A stretch of 64,000 bases of DNA from Paludibacteraceae bacterium (GCA_024693065.1 JAILLP010000004.1:62001-126000), one strand, 5' to 3'; positions 1 through 8,131 are shown, numbered from the stretch's first letter. Notes: generated by a model not told the origin, from the letters alone. Program-made: numbers and translations.

Positions 1-19
1 GAAATTAGTTAAAATTGGG

Positions 20-1165
20 CTCGAAGCGTAAGTTCCAGTATAACAAGGATTAAGACGATGATATGATTTTAATTGTTGTTTAATGCTAGACAACTCGAAG
101 CGTAAGTTCCAGTATAACAAGGATTAAGACTGTTGAATGATCTCGATCACCTCATCCATTCCAAGACTCGAAGCGTAAGTTCCAGTATAACAAGGATTAA
201 GACATAGGGTTCTTGAACTTGTCGACCACTCCCGGCTTCGCTCGAAGCGTAAGTTCCAGTATAACAAGGATTAAGACTAATCCAAAACCAATTTAATGAT
301 TTGGTGACAACTGACTCGAAGCGTAAGTTCCAGTATAACAAGGATTAAGACCCCACATCGTAGTAATCTCCGAATATGTGATGAAGACTCGAAGCGTAAG
401 TTCCAGTATAACAAGGATTAAGACTCTCTTGCGTTAAGACTTGATGGTTACTTTTTTCACCTCTCGAAGTGTAAGTTCCAGTACAACAAGGATTAAGACT
501 ATTAGGTTCAACATTCGTTTTGATTACATTACAAATATAACTCGAAGCGTAAGTTCCAGTATAACAAGGATTAAGACACATTGAAATCTGCATAGTTGTA
601 ATCTTTATGTGGCTCGAAGCGTAAGTTCCAGTATAACAAGGATTAAGACTGACATTCGCTTTTGAACAAAAATTCGCCATTATGACTCGAAGCGTAAGTT
701 CCAGTATAACAAGGATTAAGACCTGATGGTTTTTACCGCATCTTTAACTTTTTGATCTCTCGAAGCGTAAGTTCCAGTATAACAAGGATTAAGACATTCA
801 GGATTATTAATAGAATCATCTTCTTCCTCACTCTCGAAGCGTAAGTTCCAGTACAATAAGGATTAAGACAATTTTGTTCTCATAATTGTAAAATTTTTAG
901 TTTGACCTCTCGTAGTGTAAGTTCCAGTACAATAAGGATTAAGACTTATCTATGTTCTCCATAACAATTTCTTTTACTTAATTCGTAGTGTAAGTTCCAG
1001 TACAATAAGGATTAAGACGTCTTTGAGACACCGAAGTGGGGAACATGTTCATCCTCGAAGCGTAAGTTCCAGTATAACAAGGATTGAGACCAACGTAGAG
1101 ACGCAAGGCATTGCGTCTCTACAATAAGTTCGTGACGTATGTTCCAGTATAACAATGATTTGTGT
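20..1165 (+). CRISPR. CRISPR array, trailer end (15 repeats + 1 decayed repeat)
   Basis: Repeats of 37 nt begin CTCGAAGCGTAAGTTCC and end GGATTAAGAC. They start at 20, 94, 167, 241, 315, 388, 463, 541, 613, 686, 759, 833, 909, 982 and 1054, with spacers of 35-41 nt. A badly decayed sixteenth repeat lies at 1129-1165. The repeat ending ATTAAGAC resembles the 8-nt 5' handle of Cas6-processed (type I-B/III-like) crRNAs, so I infer transcription on the + strand. Repeats at 833, 909, 982 and 1054 carry substitutions (GTAGTG, TACAATAAGG, GGATTGAGAC), which marks the right side as the old trailer end, and a terminator follows at 1224. The leader and any cas genes lie left of the window; bases 1-19 are part of a spacer. 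The open frames here with recurring SLNPCYTGTYASS peptides are artefacts. Confidence 0.97.
1095..1122. repeat. Dispersed palindrome copy in the last CRISPR spacer slot
   Basis: GTAGAGACGCAAGGCATTGC continuing into GTCTCTAC forms a near-perfect palindrome inside the 38-nt interval 1091-1128. The same palindrome family recurs at about 12870, 12928, 14311, 14369, 30211, 30325 and 35165. Confidence 0.85.
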
Positions 1166-1223
1166 TGGCTGTTCGTTTTGCTAATAACGCATGTATTTTT
1201 TGGGGGAAAGGGAAGAAAAAACA

Positions 1224-1262
1224 AGGGCTGGCTCCTCTATGGAACCAGCCCTATTTTTTTTA
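1224..1262. terminator. Rho-independent terminator after the CRISPR array
   Basis: Stem AGGGCTGG (1224-1231) pairs with CCAGCCCT (1245-1252) and is followed by a T-run. An A-run on the left makes it usable from both strands, so it can end the CRISPR transcript (+) and the thioesterase transcript (-). Confidence 0.8.
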
Positions 1263-1335
1263 CTTGTTAAAAATGTTTTGTGGTGATGGTGGCGATATTA
1301 CAGATGCTTCGCCCAGGCGCCCATCTAATCCCCAA

Positions 1336-1812
1336 CTATTCCCCCTCCACCTTACATTGAAGGAAGCCCATCTCCTTGGATTTCTCCTCGTTTATCAGGA
1401 AGTAGACCACCTCGCCTTCGTTGCAGAGCTCGCCTTTGCTGTTCGTTATCTCTGCGTGGAGGTAGACGAGGTTGCGGACCTGCTTATCCACCTTGGCTCG
1501 GATTGTCAGTTCGGGTTCGTTGGTCGGGACCGCTTTGCGGAACTTCACGTTCAGCTGCACGGTATAGCCGCTCGCCTGCATTTTGCGGGTGACGACCCAT
1601 CCGCACACCTCGTCGATCAGTGTGCTCAGAATGCCTCCGTGCATCGTGTCGATCCAGCCTTGGTAGTTCTTGCTGGGATGCCAGGTGCTCACGATGTAAT
1701 CCCCATCCTCGTAGAAGCTCAGATGGAGGCCGATAGGGTTGTCGGGGCTACAGCCGAAGCAGTTGTAGCCGGGGTAATTATACCATGGATTGATAATCTT
1801 TTTTAGTGCCAT
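1336..1812 (-). CDS. PaaI-type hotdog thioesterase
   Basis: 158 residues. It is a hotdog-fold protein of the PaaI/YdiI acyl-CoA thioesterase group: the signature GWIDTMHGGILSTLIDEVCG lies at about residues 52-71, with HGG and the acidic residue expected for catalysis. An N-terminal CFGC pair (about 18-21) is common in Bacteroidetes members. I start at ATG 1812 (MALKK). A longer frame from GTG 1857 would run through a terminator-like hairpin and is unlikely. It is a cytoplasmic enzyme hydrolysing an acyl-CoA thioester; the substrate cannot be told. It lies downstream of the secreted-protein pair but is separated from it by a terminator. Confidence 0.85.
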   Translation of the reverse strand: MALKKIINPWYNYPGYNCFGCSPDNPIGLHLSFYEDGDYIVSTWHPSKNYQGWIDTMHGGILSTLIDEVCGWVVTRKMQASGYTVQLNVKFRKAVPTNEPELTIRAKVDKQVRNLVYLHAEITNSKGELCNEGEVVYFLINEEKSKEMGFLQCKVEGE

Positions 1813-1819
1813 ACTCGTT

Positions 1820-1857
1820 CTATAAAAATGTGGAGGTACATTATCCTGCACCTCCAC
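1820..1857 (-). terminator. Terminator between the secreted-protein operon and the thioesterase
   Basis: A perfect 8-bp inverted repeat, GTGGAGGT (1830-1837) and ACCTCCAC (1850-1857), is followed on the minus strand by ATTTTTATA. It ends the 3904-1933 operon and sits only 17 nt before the thioesterase ATG, so it could also act as an attenuator of that gene. Confidence 0.6.
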
Positions 1858-1932
1858 AAATGTAATAAAAATACCCTAAAATATGCTATTCCGTTATGTT
1901 TCTTTCCCTGTTGGAGGGAACTTGCTATTCGT

Positions 1933-3432
1933 TCATTTGGTGACAACCCCACTGATAGGCGTTTCGCCATCGAATTTCACATCGAATTTCGTGCCGTCCA
2001 CGTTGAACGTATACTTCTTGTTGAGGTGCAGCCCCATCACTTTGGTGGTGATGTCGTAGGTGCAAGTGCATTTGCACCATTCATCTCCCTCTTCCGTCGT
2101 GGTGATAGTGATGTCGCTTGCATCTATGGTTGTTTGGGAACCCTTCTCGCTGCAGCAATTCAGTTGAAGGTTGTGGGATACGATGAGTCCCGTGCCAGTT
2201 GTCGGGTCGAACTGATAAGAGACCAGCGTGTCGCTTCCCTCAAGTCGTTCAGGTGTGGTAGGCGTCGGTTCCGGTTCGAAGTCTTCTTTGTCGCCGGACA
2301 GTTCCTCGTTTTTGCATGGGCTGTTCTTGACGAACAATCCACGTTCGAAATCGTATATCGTGTTGCTAAGTACAGTGTCTTTCTCCAAATCTATTTTGAA
2401 CTCCGTGCCGTCCACGATGAAGATGTACTTTTTAGGCTTCAGATTCTCTATCGTGGTTGAGATATCGTACGGGCAAACGCAATCGCACATCTCCTCCTCG
2501 CTCGTGAAGATTTCGTGCGAGTTGACGAATACCGTGTCGCCTGAAACACTCACCTTGGAACCTTTTGAGGTGCAGCAGTTGAACATTCTATTGACGGAGA
2601 CGATGAAAGCCGTTCCGGTTTCTGGCTCGAAGATGTATTTCACCAATGCGTGACTCTCCTTTGTCATGTCAATATCCGTGTCTTGGTTAGGCGCAGTTGG
2701 GGAGATAGGAGGAAAAGCGTCTTCCCGAGGGATGATATCGTTGAATCCGTCGTCGACGTACTTGCAATCGCTGCTTCTATTGTAGTGGCCTCTTGGAACG
2801 TCCAGGATAATACCCTCCGTGCTTTCTGTGAGGTCGATGCTGAATTTGTCATCCCTCACCACGAAGTGGTATAGACGAGGCTCTATGTTCAATAGATCCA
2901 CCTCCACATCGTACGAGCAAATGCAGTTGCATACCCCTTCACCGGTCTGAACAGGATTTAGGATAATGGTATTGCCCTGTGTGGCTGCGTTTACGACCCA
3001 TCCGTCGCCACAGCAATCACCAATGAGTGATATTAGTTTGAAGTTCAACACCTTACTCTTGCGATTGTATTTGTAGATGGCAATGGTGTCGTTGTGGTGA
3101 GGGGAGAGCGCATTGCTGTTCCCGTTTGTCTTTCCCCCCTTGCAACCGCTGAAAGAGGCGAGTTTCGTGTCGATCTTATTATCGCCAGGGGTGAAATAGA
3201 TCTGGTCCAGATTTTTTGCTGGATAGATGTCGTGACTGTGACGGCTCATCATGACCTTCACTTGCGGAACGGAGTCCACTGTTTGATGGACAACGGAATC
3301 AATCACGGAGACTTCATATATATGAGTTTGGATTCCATCGCTTACTTTTTCATCCACGTACATTTTGGGTGTAGCGGTGGCTGTGATGGCACAAAAAAGC
3401 GTCACCACGCCTGTGAGTATATATTTTTTCAT
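1933..3432 (-). CDS. Exported protein with three CC/CxCxC repeat domains
   Basis: 499 residues with an N-terminal signal peptide (MKKYILTGVVTLFCAITATA) and no clear lipobox. Three copies of one beta-rich domain follow, each with an adjacent Cys pair (140-141, 286-287, 426-427), then 26-30 residues later a CxCxCxYD motif (168-174, 316-322, 453-459), then a short strand ending in VDGTxFxxD. The spacing of about 145 residues implies duplication of a single unit. Segments rich in P, E and T link the domains. Such CC/CxCxC modules occur in many uncharacterised Bacteroidales exported proteins; disulfide or metal binding is only inferred. It starts 4 nt after the 3437-3904 gene and is probably co-transcribed with it. 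Function unknown. Confidence 0.75.
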   Translation of the reverse strand: MKKYILTGVVTLFCAITATATPKMYVDEKVSDGIQTHIYEVSVIDSVVHQTVDSVPQVKVMMSRHSHDIYPAKNLDQIYFTPGDNKIDTKLASFSGCKGGKTNGNSNALSPHHNDTIAIYKYNRKSKVLNFKLISLIGDCCGDGWVVNAATQGNTIILNPVQTGEGVCNCICSYDVEVDLLNIEPRLYHFVVRDDKFSIDLTESTEGIILDVPRGHYNRSSDCKYVDDGFNDIIPREDAFPPISPTAPNQDTDIDMTKESHALVKYIFEPETGTAFIVSVNRMFNCCTSKGSKVSVSGDTVFVNSHEIFTSEEEMCDCVCPYDISTTIENLKPKKYIFIVDGTEFKIDLEKDTVLSNTIYDFERGLFVKNSPCKNEELSGDKEDFEPEPTPTTPERLEGSDTLVSYQFDPTTGTGLIVSHNLQLNCCSEKGSQTTIDASDITITTTEEGDEWCKCTCTYDITTKVMGLHLNKKYTFNVDGTKFDVKFDGETPISGVVTK

Positions 3433-3436
3433 GACT

Positions 3437-3904
3437 TTACTTTTTTACGATTTTGATAGATTGATTGTCCACTTTCAAAACATAGACACCTTTGTCGTTA
3501 GGCAATTTGAATTGAAGCGCTTCGCCATCTTTTGTGCTCTTCTTTTCAATCAGTTGACCCAACAAGGAGAACAATTCAACGTTCGAACCTGCCTTCAGTC
3601 CCTCGACCAAAATGTTTTGGTTGTCTAAGTAGGTGACGCGTACCTCGTTTGATGCGACGGCTGGTATTCCAGACTCCTCGCTATCCTCGAAATAGAACTT
3701 GCTTACGTTCTGGAATGGATAGGCGGTTGAAGCGCTTCCGTTCACGACCAAACTGTCGTTCCTGTACTGGAATTTTGGTGATTCTGACAATACAAATGAT
3801 TTCTTTGTTAGGTCTTTGAATTCAATAGAAACCACTTTCGTGTTCGCGCAAACCGTTCCACAGACCCCAATTGCAGCTGCTAATAATAACCCTTTCTTTT
3901 TCAT
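3437..3904 (-). CDS. Small secreted protein with type IX-like C-terminal tail
   Basis: 155 residues. A signal peptide (MKKKGLLLAAAIGVCGTVCA) precedes a short beta-strand protein. The last 70 residues (VEGLKAGSNVELFSLLGQLI ... GVYVLKVDNQSIKIVKK) have the layout of a type IX secretion type A sorting domain: a strand with a G-Q turn and a terminal GVYVLKV..KIVKK. The N-terminal half (VSIEFKDLTKKSFVLSESPK) resembles segments in other Bacteroidales exported proteins. It is the first gene of a pair with the Cys-repeat protein downstream. Whether the tail truly directs type IX secretion depends on the host encoding that system, which is not visible here. Confidence 0.65.
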   Translation of the reverse strand: MKKKGLLLAAAIGVCGTVCANTKVVSIEFKDLTKKSFVLSESPKFQYRNDSLVVNGSASTAYPFQNVSKFYFEDSEESGIPAVASNEVRVTYLDNQNILVEGLKAGSNVELFSLLGQLIEKKSTKDGEALQFKLPNDKGVYVLKVDNQSIKIVKK

Positions 3905-4135
3905 GGTGTAATAATTTTTATGTTAATACTATATCCTCATGGCCCATGTCAGAAGGGAAAATGGTTCCATGAAGATTTTACCCTATTAAAAACGCTCTAA
4001 GATAGTGCTTTTGAGGGTAGGTTGTGCAAAATAATCTTTTTATTTTTATCAATCTTTTTATTTTTTGATTTATTTCAATCTAAAATAATGCATAAAAAAG
4101 TTTAATTATGTTATTGAAGGAAGTAGAAGAATACC

Positions 4136-5350
4136 TCATCTCAGCCCTTCGTGGCTAGGTGTGAAGCCCTCTTGAATGGCTGCGGCGAAGTAGTGGGCGA
4201 TCTCCTTGCGGGAGTAGCCGAGAAGGTCTTCTCCGATGTTGTAGAGGAGGTCGAGCTCCTTCGGGTCGAACCGTTTGTCCGCGATGATGATGCCCATGAT
4301 GTAGAGCAACATGGTGTCGCGTAGGGTAGGGTTGATCTCTAAGATGTTCTTGACGGATTCCTCGAATAGTTTCGAGATGTTCTGCTTGGAGAGTTCCTCG
4401 ATGTATTGGATAGGAAATATCTGCAGGGAGGCGAGGTTGTCCAGTATCTGGTCGGTCTCGTTCGGGTTGATGTAGCCGTCGCAGGAGGCGATGATGAGAC
4501 CCGCCGTGGCGATGAAGACCGAGAGGTTCTTGTCCAGTTCGGAACTGCGCACCTTCATGAGTATCTCGATGAGTCCCTGCATCTTCTCCGTCAACTCCTT
4601 GTCGCTTTGCGCCTCGGAGAAGAGGTGGATGGCCTCCACGCGGATCGGGTTGATCGGGTGGTCGTCGCAGCTGAGACCCTCTTCTTCCTTGAAGTAGTTC
4701 AGGCGTTTGATGTTCTCCTTGATGAAGGAGTCGAAGTCGATGCCCATCTTGTCGAAGTCGAGTCCGGAAGACATCTTGAAGAAGGCTGATATGCAGCTAT
4801 TTAGGTTTCCGACCGCCATGTATCCGTAGCGGTCCGCCACCAATTCGGCGAGCTGTTGCCACAGCCTGATTTTGTGCGTGAGCAGCACGGGGATATCTCC
4901 GTCCTGGAAGACGAAAGTCACCAGGTTGAGCAGGCGCGCGTCCTGGTTGATGAGGTGCCCGAGCTCATGACCGATGACGAACTTCAGCTCCTCTTCCGTC
5001 ATGAGTTGGATCAGGGCGGAGTTGATGTTGATGATATGCGCTTCGTCCTTCTCCTGCGCCATGATGGCGAATGCGTTGACTTCGGAGCTTCCTGTGATGT
5101 AGAAATCCACCTTCTCCTTGAAGCCCAGTTTATTCTTCACCTCGTTGAAGAGGTTGTAGTATTTGTTCAGGAGTTTTTCGTCCACCTTGATGCTATGGCC
5201 TTCCAGCGAGTTTTTCCAGTAGTTCTGCTTGGTAGGTATGCGGGTCGCCTTGATGATTTCTTGCAGGACATCTCCCTGCATGGACTTATAGATTTGTTTG
5301 AAGAGGTCCTTCTCCAGTTGGATGGAGGTGTTTAATTTTTTTGCTGACAT
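4136..5350 (-). CDS. M48-family zinc metallopeptidase with TerB-like C-terminal domain
   Basis: 404 residues from ATG 5350; the frame is open 47 codons further upstream, but that part overlaps the flavin reductase and has no coding look. HELGH at 128-132 with E169LVAD173 as third zinc ligand identifies an M48 gluzincin. No membrane helices are seen, so it resembles the soluble M48 members. Residues about 305-400 (SVFIATAGLIIASCDGYINP, DPKELDLLYNIGEDLLGYS) form an all-helical module resembling the TerB tellurite-resistance fold, which often accompanies stress or defence proteins. Substrate unknown. It lies 25 nt downstream of the flavin reductase and could be co-transcribed with it. Confidence 0.8.
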   Translation of the reverse strand: MSAKKLNTSIQLEKDLFKQIYKSMQGDVLQEIIKATRIPTKQNYWKNSLEGHSIKVDEKLLNKYYNLFNEVKNKLGFKEKVDFYITGSSEVNAFAIMAQEKDEAHIININSALIQLMTEEELKFVIGHELGHLINQDARLLNLVTFVFQDGDIPVLLTHKIRLWQQLAELVADRYGYMAVGNLNSCISAFFKMSSGLDFDKMGIDFDSFIKENIKRLNYFKEEEGLSCDDHPINPIRVEAIHLFSEAQSDKELTEKMQGLIEILMKVRSSELDKNLSVFIATAGLIIASCDGYINPNETDQILDNLASLQIFPIQYIEELSKQNISKLFEESVKNILEINPTLRDTMLLYIMGIIIADKRFDPKELDLLYNIGEDLLGYSRKEIAHYFAAAIQEGFTPSHEGLR

Positions 5351-5375
5351 TGTTGTCTGATTATAAAAGTTTGTG

Positions 5376-5936
5376 TTAAAGGTTCTTACCGTCGTGGAAG
5401 GCTTTGCCGACGGTCTGTCCGAGGCGGATATATCCCTTGTGGATCGGGTCGTAGGCGATGAGGTGCATCTTCTCGACGTCCGGCTTCCCATCCTCCGCGA
5501 GACACTTCTCGTCTGCGAGGATGTTCACGATCTCTGCGATGATGTTGTAGCCGTTCTCGTCCGCACCGACCTTCTCTTTGATGCGGCACTCCAAGGTCAT
5601 GGGGAAGACGTCGAACACAGGTGCGTTCACGTGAGGCGCCTTGCTCTCCTTCCAACCTGTCTTCTTCATCTTGTCGGGGTCTTTCCTTGCGCTTACGATA
5701 CCCACGTAGTCGCAGGCGGTCAGGGTCTCCTCGGTACCGAAGGCCACGGTGAACTCTCCGCAGCGGTTCAAGTTGTCTGTCGTGGCGTGGGAGCCCATGC
5801 AGATCATGATCTCGTTCTCCTCCCATTGACCTCCCCAGGCAGCGTTCATGGCGTTGGCCTTGCCGTTGGCGTCGTAGGTGCCTATGATCAGTACCGGGAG
5901 GGGGAGCATCCACGGACCTGGTTTAAAGTTCTTCAT
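5376..5936 (-). CDS. Flavin reductase-like (flavoredoxin) protein
   Basis: 186 residues, full length for the flavin reductase/flavoredoxin family with an FMN-binding split barrel. It opens with the family pattern PLPVLIIGTYDANGKANAMN and continues with AAWGGQ and VAFGTEETLTACDYVGIVSA, the strand and flavin-binding loop of these proteins. It would bind FMN and act as a small electron-transfer or flavin-reducing enzyme in the cytoplasm; the partner is not evident. The start ATG at 5936 gives the usual family N-terminus. It lies 35 nt downstream of the HAD phosphatase. Confidence 0.85.
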   Translation of the reverse strand: MKNFKPGPWMLPLPVLIIGTYDANGKANAMNAAWGGQWEENEIMICMGSHATTDNLNRCGEFTVAFGTEETLTACDYVGIVSARKDPDKMKKTGWKESKAPHVNAPVFDVFPMTLECRIKEKVGADENGYNIIAEIVNILADEKCLAEDGKPDVEKMHLIAYDPIHKGYIRLGQTVGKAFHDGKNL

Positions 5937-5971
5937 TTATTGTTTGGTTAAAAGATTATTATTCAGTTTGT

Positions 5972-6601
5972 TTAATTGGCTTGTCGCGAAAGTAGGTCAC
6001 GCAGTTCCTTCTCCCACTTCCGTTCCCTGTCCGCCAGGAGCGTATGGAACCCTAGCCGTTTGGCGCTGTCGAGGTTCTCCTGTGTGTCGTCGATGAAGAC
6101 GGTCTCTTCCGGACGGATATTGCTTTGCTGGGCTACTTGGCGGAATATCTCAGGGTCGGGCTTCTCCAAACCCATCTCATGGCTGAAGAACACCTTGTCG
6201 AAGTGTTGCGTTATGTTAGCCCGTTCACCCCCGAACCAGCGGTCGAGCACCGCATTGTAGTGCAGGTCGTTGATGTTGCTGAGCAGGTAGGTGGGGTGTT
6301 GTACGTGCAGTTGGTCTATCATGCCGAGGATATGGTCGGGCAGGGTGATGAGTACGCTGTTGAAGGTGTCGCATATCTCCTTGTCCGTGGTGTTTTTCCC
6401 GCAGTGCCGTTTCAGCCACGCCACGAAGTCCGCCGTGCTGGTTTTGCCGCACATGTAGAGGGACATCTCCTTCTTGATGGATCTTTTGCGGAAGATCATG
6501 AACCATTTGGACATGCCGATTGAGCGGAAGCCGCGCGATAGTTGCTCCATGTCTATGTCCACAATTACTCCGCCAAGGTCGAATAGTATGTTTTTTATCA
6601 T
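5972..6601 (-). CDS. HAD-superfamily (IA) phosphatase
   Basis: 209 residues from ATG 6601; the open frame extends upstream but without coding character. Motif I is FDLGGVIVDID, whose second aspartate is replaced by Gly as in the YihX/sEH-type subgroup. Motif II is at SNIND, the motif III lysine at GLEKPDPEIF and motif IV at FIDDTQENLDSA. The helical cap lies between residues 15 and 90. This matches the glucose-1-phosphatase/YihX-like class of HAD-IA enzymes, so it probably dephosphorylates a small sugar phosphate; the substrate is not determinable. It heads a probable three-gene minus-strand run with the flavin reductase and M48 peptidase. Confidence 0.85.
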   Translation of the reverse strand: MIKNILFDLGGVIVDIDMEQLSRGFRSIGMSKWFMIFRKRSIKKEMSLYMCGKTSTADFVAWLKRHCGKNTTDKEICDTFNSVLITLPDHILGMIDQLHVQHPTYLLSNINDLHYNAVLDRWFGGERANITQHFDKVFFSHEMGLEKPDPEIFRQVAQQSNIRPEETVFIDDTQENLDSAKRLGFHTLLADRERKWEKELRDLLSRQAN

Positions 6602-6831
6602 GATAATTGTTCTGCTTTTTGTCGTTTGATGTGTTTTTTCTTTCGGCAATGCAAATATAATGTAAGTTGGTGTTGTTTCAAATTTTTCTGAAGGGGAGGT
6701 GGATGATAATTGTCGGAAGGAGGAATGCATCATGGATTAGTTTGGAATATGATGGCTGAGTGTGTATTCGTAATACATTGATAATCTGTTTGTTGTATAA
6801 TTCCATAAAAATTTTTGTTAAATATTTTTTG

Positions 6832-6868
6832 CTACGAAAAAAGAGTGCGTTCACCCCTCGTTACTTTG
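6832..6868 (+). promoter_or_regulatory. Promoter of the tRNA cluster with the shared CTACG element
   Basis: CTACGAAAAAAGAGTGCGT starts at 6832 and TTACTTTG (a -7 box) lies at 6861-6868. The whole 37-bp arrangement matches the rtcB promoter at 13024-13060 (16 of the first 19 positions and all 8 of the -7 box) and the structured-RNA promoter at 8168-8132. It lacks the usual TTTG -33 box. tRNA-Ser starts 17 nt further on. Confidence 0.7.
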
Positions 6869-6884
6869 TATCCGTAAACGAAAG

Positions 6885-6970
6885 GGAAGTATGGCTGAGT
6901 GGTCGAAAGCGGCACACTGCTAACGTGTTGGACTCCTTGGGTCCCGGAGGTTCGAATCCTTCTGCTTCCG
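6885..6970 (+). tRNA. tRNA-Ser (GCT)
   Basis: 86 nt. Acceptor GGAAGTA pairs with TGCTTCC, discriminator G. The anticodon loop CTGCTAA gives GCT. There is a long variable arm, as expected for Ser, and a T arm with GGTTCGAATCC. It is first of a four-tRNA transcript. Confidence 0.93.
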
Positions 6971-7002
6971 CTATCGATGGCTCGTTTGAGGTGACAAGGT
7001 AT

Positions 7003-7075
7003 GGAACTTTGGCAGACAAGGTGTATGCGCAGGACTGAAAATCCTGAGAACGTGGTTCGACTCCACGAGGTTCCA
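7003..7075 (+). tRNA. tRNA-Phe (GAA)
   Basis: 73 nt. Acceptor GGAACTT/AGGTTCC, anticodon stem CAGGA/TCCTG, loop CTGAAAA (GAA), T arm CGTGG-TTCGACT-CCACG. The D arm (GCA...TGC, 3 bp, loop ACAAGGTGTA region) is not the common TAGCTCAG type, which is somewhat unusual for Phe. Confidence 0.85.
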
Positions 7076-7082
7076 CTCATAT

Positions 7083-7164
7083 TCGGGAGTGCTCCAGCGG
7101 CAACGAGAACGGACTGTAAATCCGCCGTCTAACGACTTCGTAGGTTCGAGTCCTACCTCCCGAA
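7083..7164 (+). tRNA. tRNA-Tyr (GTA)
   Basis: 82 nt. Acceptor TCGGGAG/CTCCCGA, anticodon loop CTGTAAA (GTA), a long variable arm as usual for bacterial Tyr, and T arm TAGGTTCGAGTCCTA. Confidence 0.93.
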
Positions 7165-7201
7165 CGAATCGATGCCTAAGGTTCTCTAGGGGCATCTGCA
7201 T

Positions 7202-7275
7202 GGAGGATGTAGCTCAGTGGGTAGAGCGTCAGATTGTGGCTCTGATGGTCGCAGGTTCGAATCCTGCCTTTCTCC
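7202..7275 (+). tRNA. tRNA-His (GTG)
   Basis: 74 nt including the extra 5' G(-1), which faces C73 as expected for tRNA-His. The anticodon loop TTGTGGC gives GTG, and the D arm is AGCTCAGTGGGTAGAGC. The acceptor helix has one T-T mismatch at position 6-67. Confidence 0.92.
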
Positions 7276-7328
7276 CTAATTCCTGTGCTGTCACTTCCCT
7301 TTTTTGGGGAATGATCTTTCTGAAGGAA

Positions 7329-7376
7329 AAGGCTCCTTCCCAAGCGTTGAAGCGAGGGAAGGAGCCTTCCTTTTTT
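7329..7376 (+). terminator. Terminator of the tRNA cluster
   Basis: A 13-bp perfect inverted repeat, AAGGCTCCTTCCC (7329-7341) and GGGAAGGAGCCTT (7356-7368), is followed by CCTTTTTT. Confidence 0.9.
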
Positions 7377-7414
7377 CGTGCGGAGTGGCCGGGAAAAGAT
7401 TCCGCGGCGCACAT

Positions 7415-7828
7415 CTATGCGAAGTTCAGGATGGTGGTCAGCCGGTTCTGAACCTTCGCGAGCACCCTCCGCATCCTCTCCTCGTCGGGGTTCTCCCTGT
7501 TCCCGAGGAGTGCGATGGCCTCCTTGATGAGCTTGCAGTCATCCATGGATAGAGGCATCTCCGTGATGGAGTAGTCTGGGTCCGCGTATCTGTAGTAGAT
7601 CTTGTCGTACACCTCTATCGGGGCGTTGTAGCCCAGTTTGTCGGACCGCATGATCTGGATGTCCATCTGCACGGTCCGGGTGCACACCCCCTTGGTGATT
7701 CCCTCCATGTCGTACAGCGCATCGCTGCATGCGTCCACGAGGTCGTCGATCGTCCATCTTCTGAATCTGTTTCTCAAACAGTTGTCTATCGTTTTGTACC
7801 TTATCAAGGCATTCTTATTGGCTGGCAT
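7415..7828 (-). CDS. WYL-less paralogue of the WYL regulator (HTH part only)
   Basis: 137 residues. The first 100 or so match the N-terminus of the WYL regulator at 11695-12768 nearly word for word (MPANKNALIRYKTIDNCLRN, TVQ.DIQIMRSDKLGYNAPI, YYRYA..DYSI..MP.S..D). It has the winged-HTH and following helical segment, then ends just before the WYL domain with a divergent tail (RRVLAKVQNRLTTILNFA). It should bind DNA but lacks the WYL ligand- or nucleic-acid-sensing domain, so it may compete with or dimerise with its paralogue. The ATG is 21 nt beyond the terminator T-run of the structured RNA on the same strand, so it may be expressed by read-through. Confidence 0.75.
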   Translation of the reverse strand: MPANKNALIRYKTIDNCLRNRFRRWTIDDLVDACSDALYDMEGITKGVCTRTVQMDIQIMRSDKLGYNAPIEVYDKIYYRYADPDYSITEMPLSMDDCKLIKEAIALLGNRENPDEERMRRVLAKVQNRLTTILNFA

Positions 7829-7849
7829 AATTGTTTCTTCATTTTGTGA

Positions 7850-7894
7850 TAAAAAAATAGTTGGGATTTCCTTCGGTAAGGATGTCCCAACTAT
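7850..7894 (-). terminator. Terminator of the structured RNA
   Basis: On the minus strand a perfect 10-bp stem, ATAGTTGGGA with TCCCAACTAT (7885-7894 and 7857-7866), is followed by a run of seven T. Confidence 0.9.
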
Positions 7895-8125
7895 CTCTTG
7901 TTTCTTGCTCTCTGTCCGGTCTATTCCGCCGGGAAGAAATAACTATGCTTCGGGTGTTGAGGTGATCCTATACCGTTTGTGCGAGTTAGACTAAAAAAAT
8001 AGCGCTCATAACTCTTCCGCTCAAAACGATGATATCGTTGAGCTGAAGTCTTTGATGTTATGTCCGCAAATAGTCTCATTCCGTATAGGATTTAATTCAT
8101 TATTGGTGCATTCTTTTTTGGAATG
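7850..8125 (-). ncRNA. Structured RNA of about 270 nt (6S-like rod or leader of the HTH gene)
   Basis: A promoter (-7 box at 8139-8132) and a strong terminator frame a region with no open frame. Its core folds as one nested rod: 8083-8091 pairs with 7965-7973 (9 bp), 8071-8076 with 7988-7993, 8065-8067 with 8002-8004, 8057-8062 with 8007-8012, and at the tip GCTCA(aa)ACGAT pairs with ATCGTTGAGC. Internal loops of 6/14 and 3/8 nt interrupt the rod. This shape recalls 6S RNA, but family membership cannot be confirmed by eye. Because the terminator lies 21 nt before the 7828 start codon, the RNA could instead be a leader controlling that gene. Confidence 0.6.
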
Positions 8126-8131
8126 CGGGTG

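Noticed and set aside
147-680. Open frames on the minus strand encoding repeated SLNPCYTGTYASS peptides
   Set aside because: They are translations of CRISPR repeats; the spacers break any domain logic.
1-6000. cas genes near the array
   Set aside because: None of the genes right of the array resembles a Cas protein; the array orientation places the leader and probable cas genes off the left edge.
7850-8125. T-box riboswitch
   Set aside because: No GGTGGTACCGCG-like antiterminator sequence; the downstream gene is not a synthetase or amino-acid gene.
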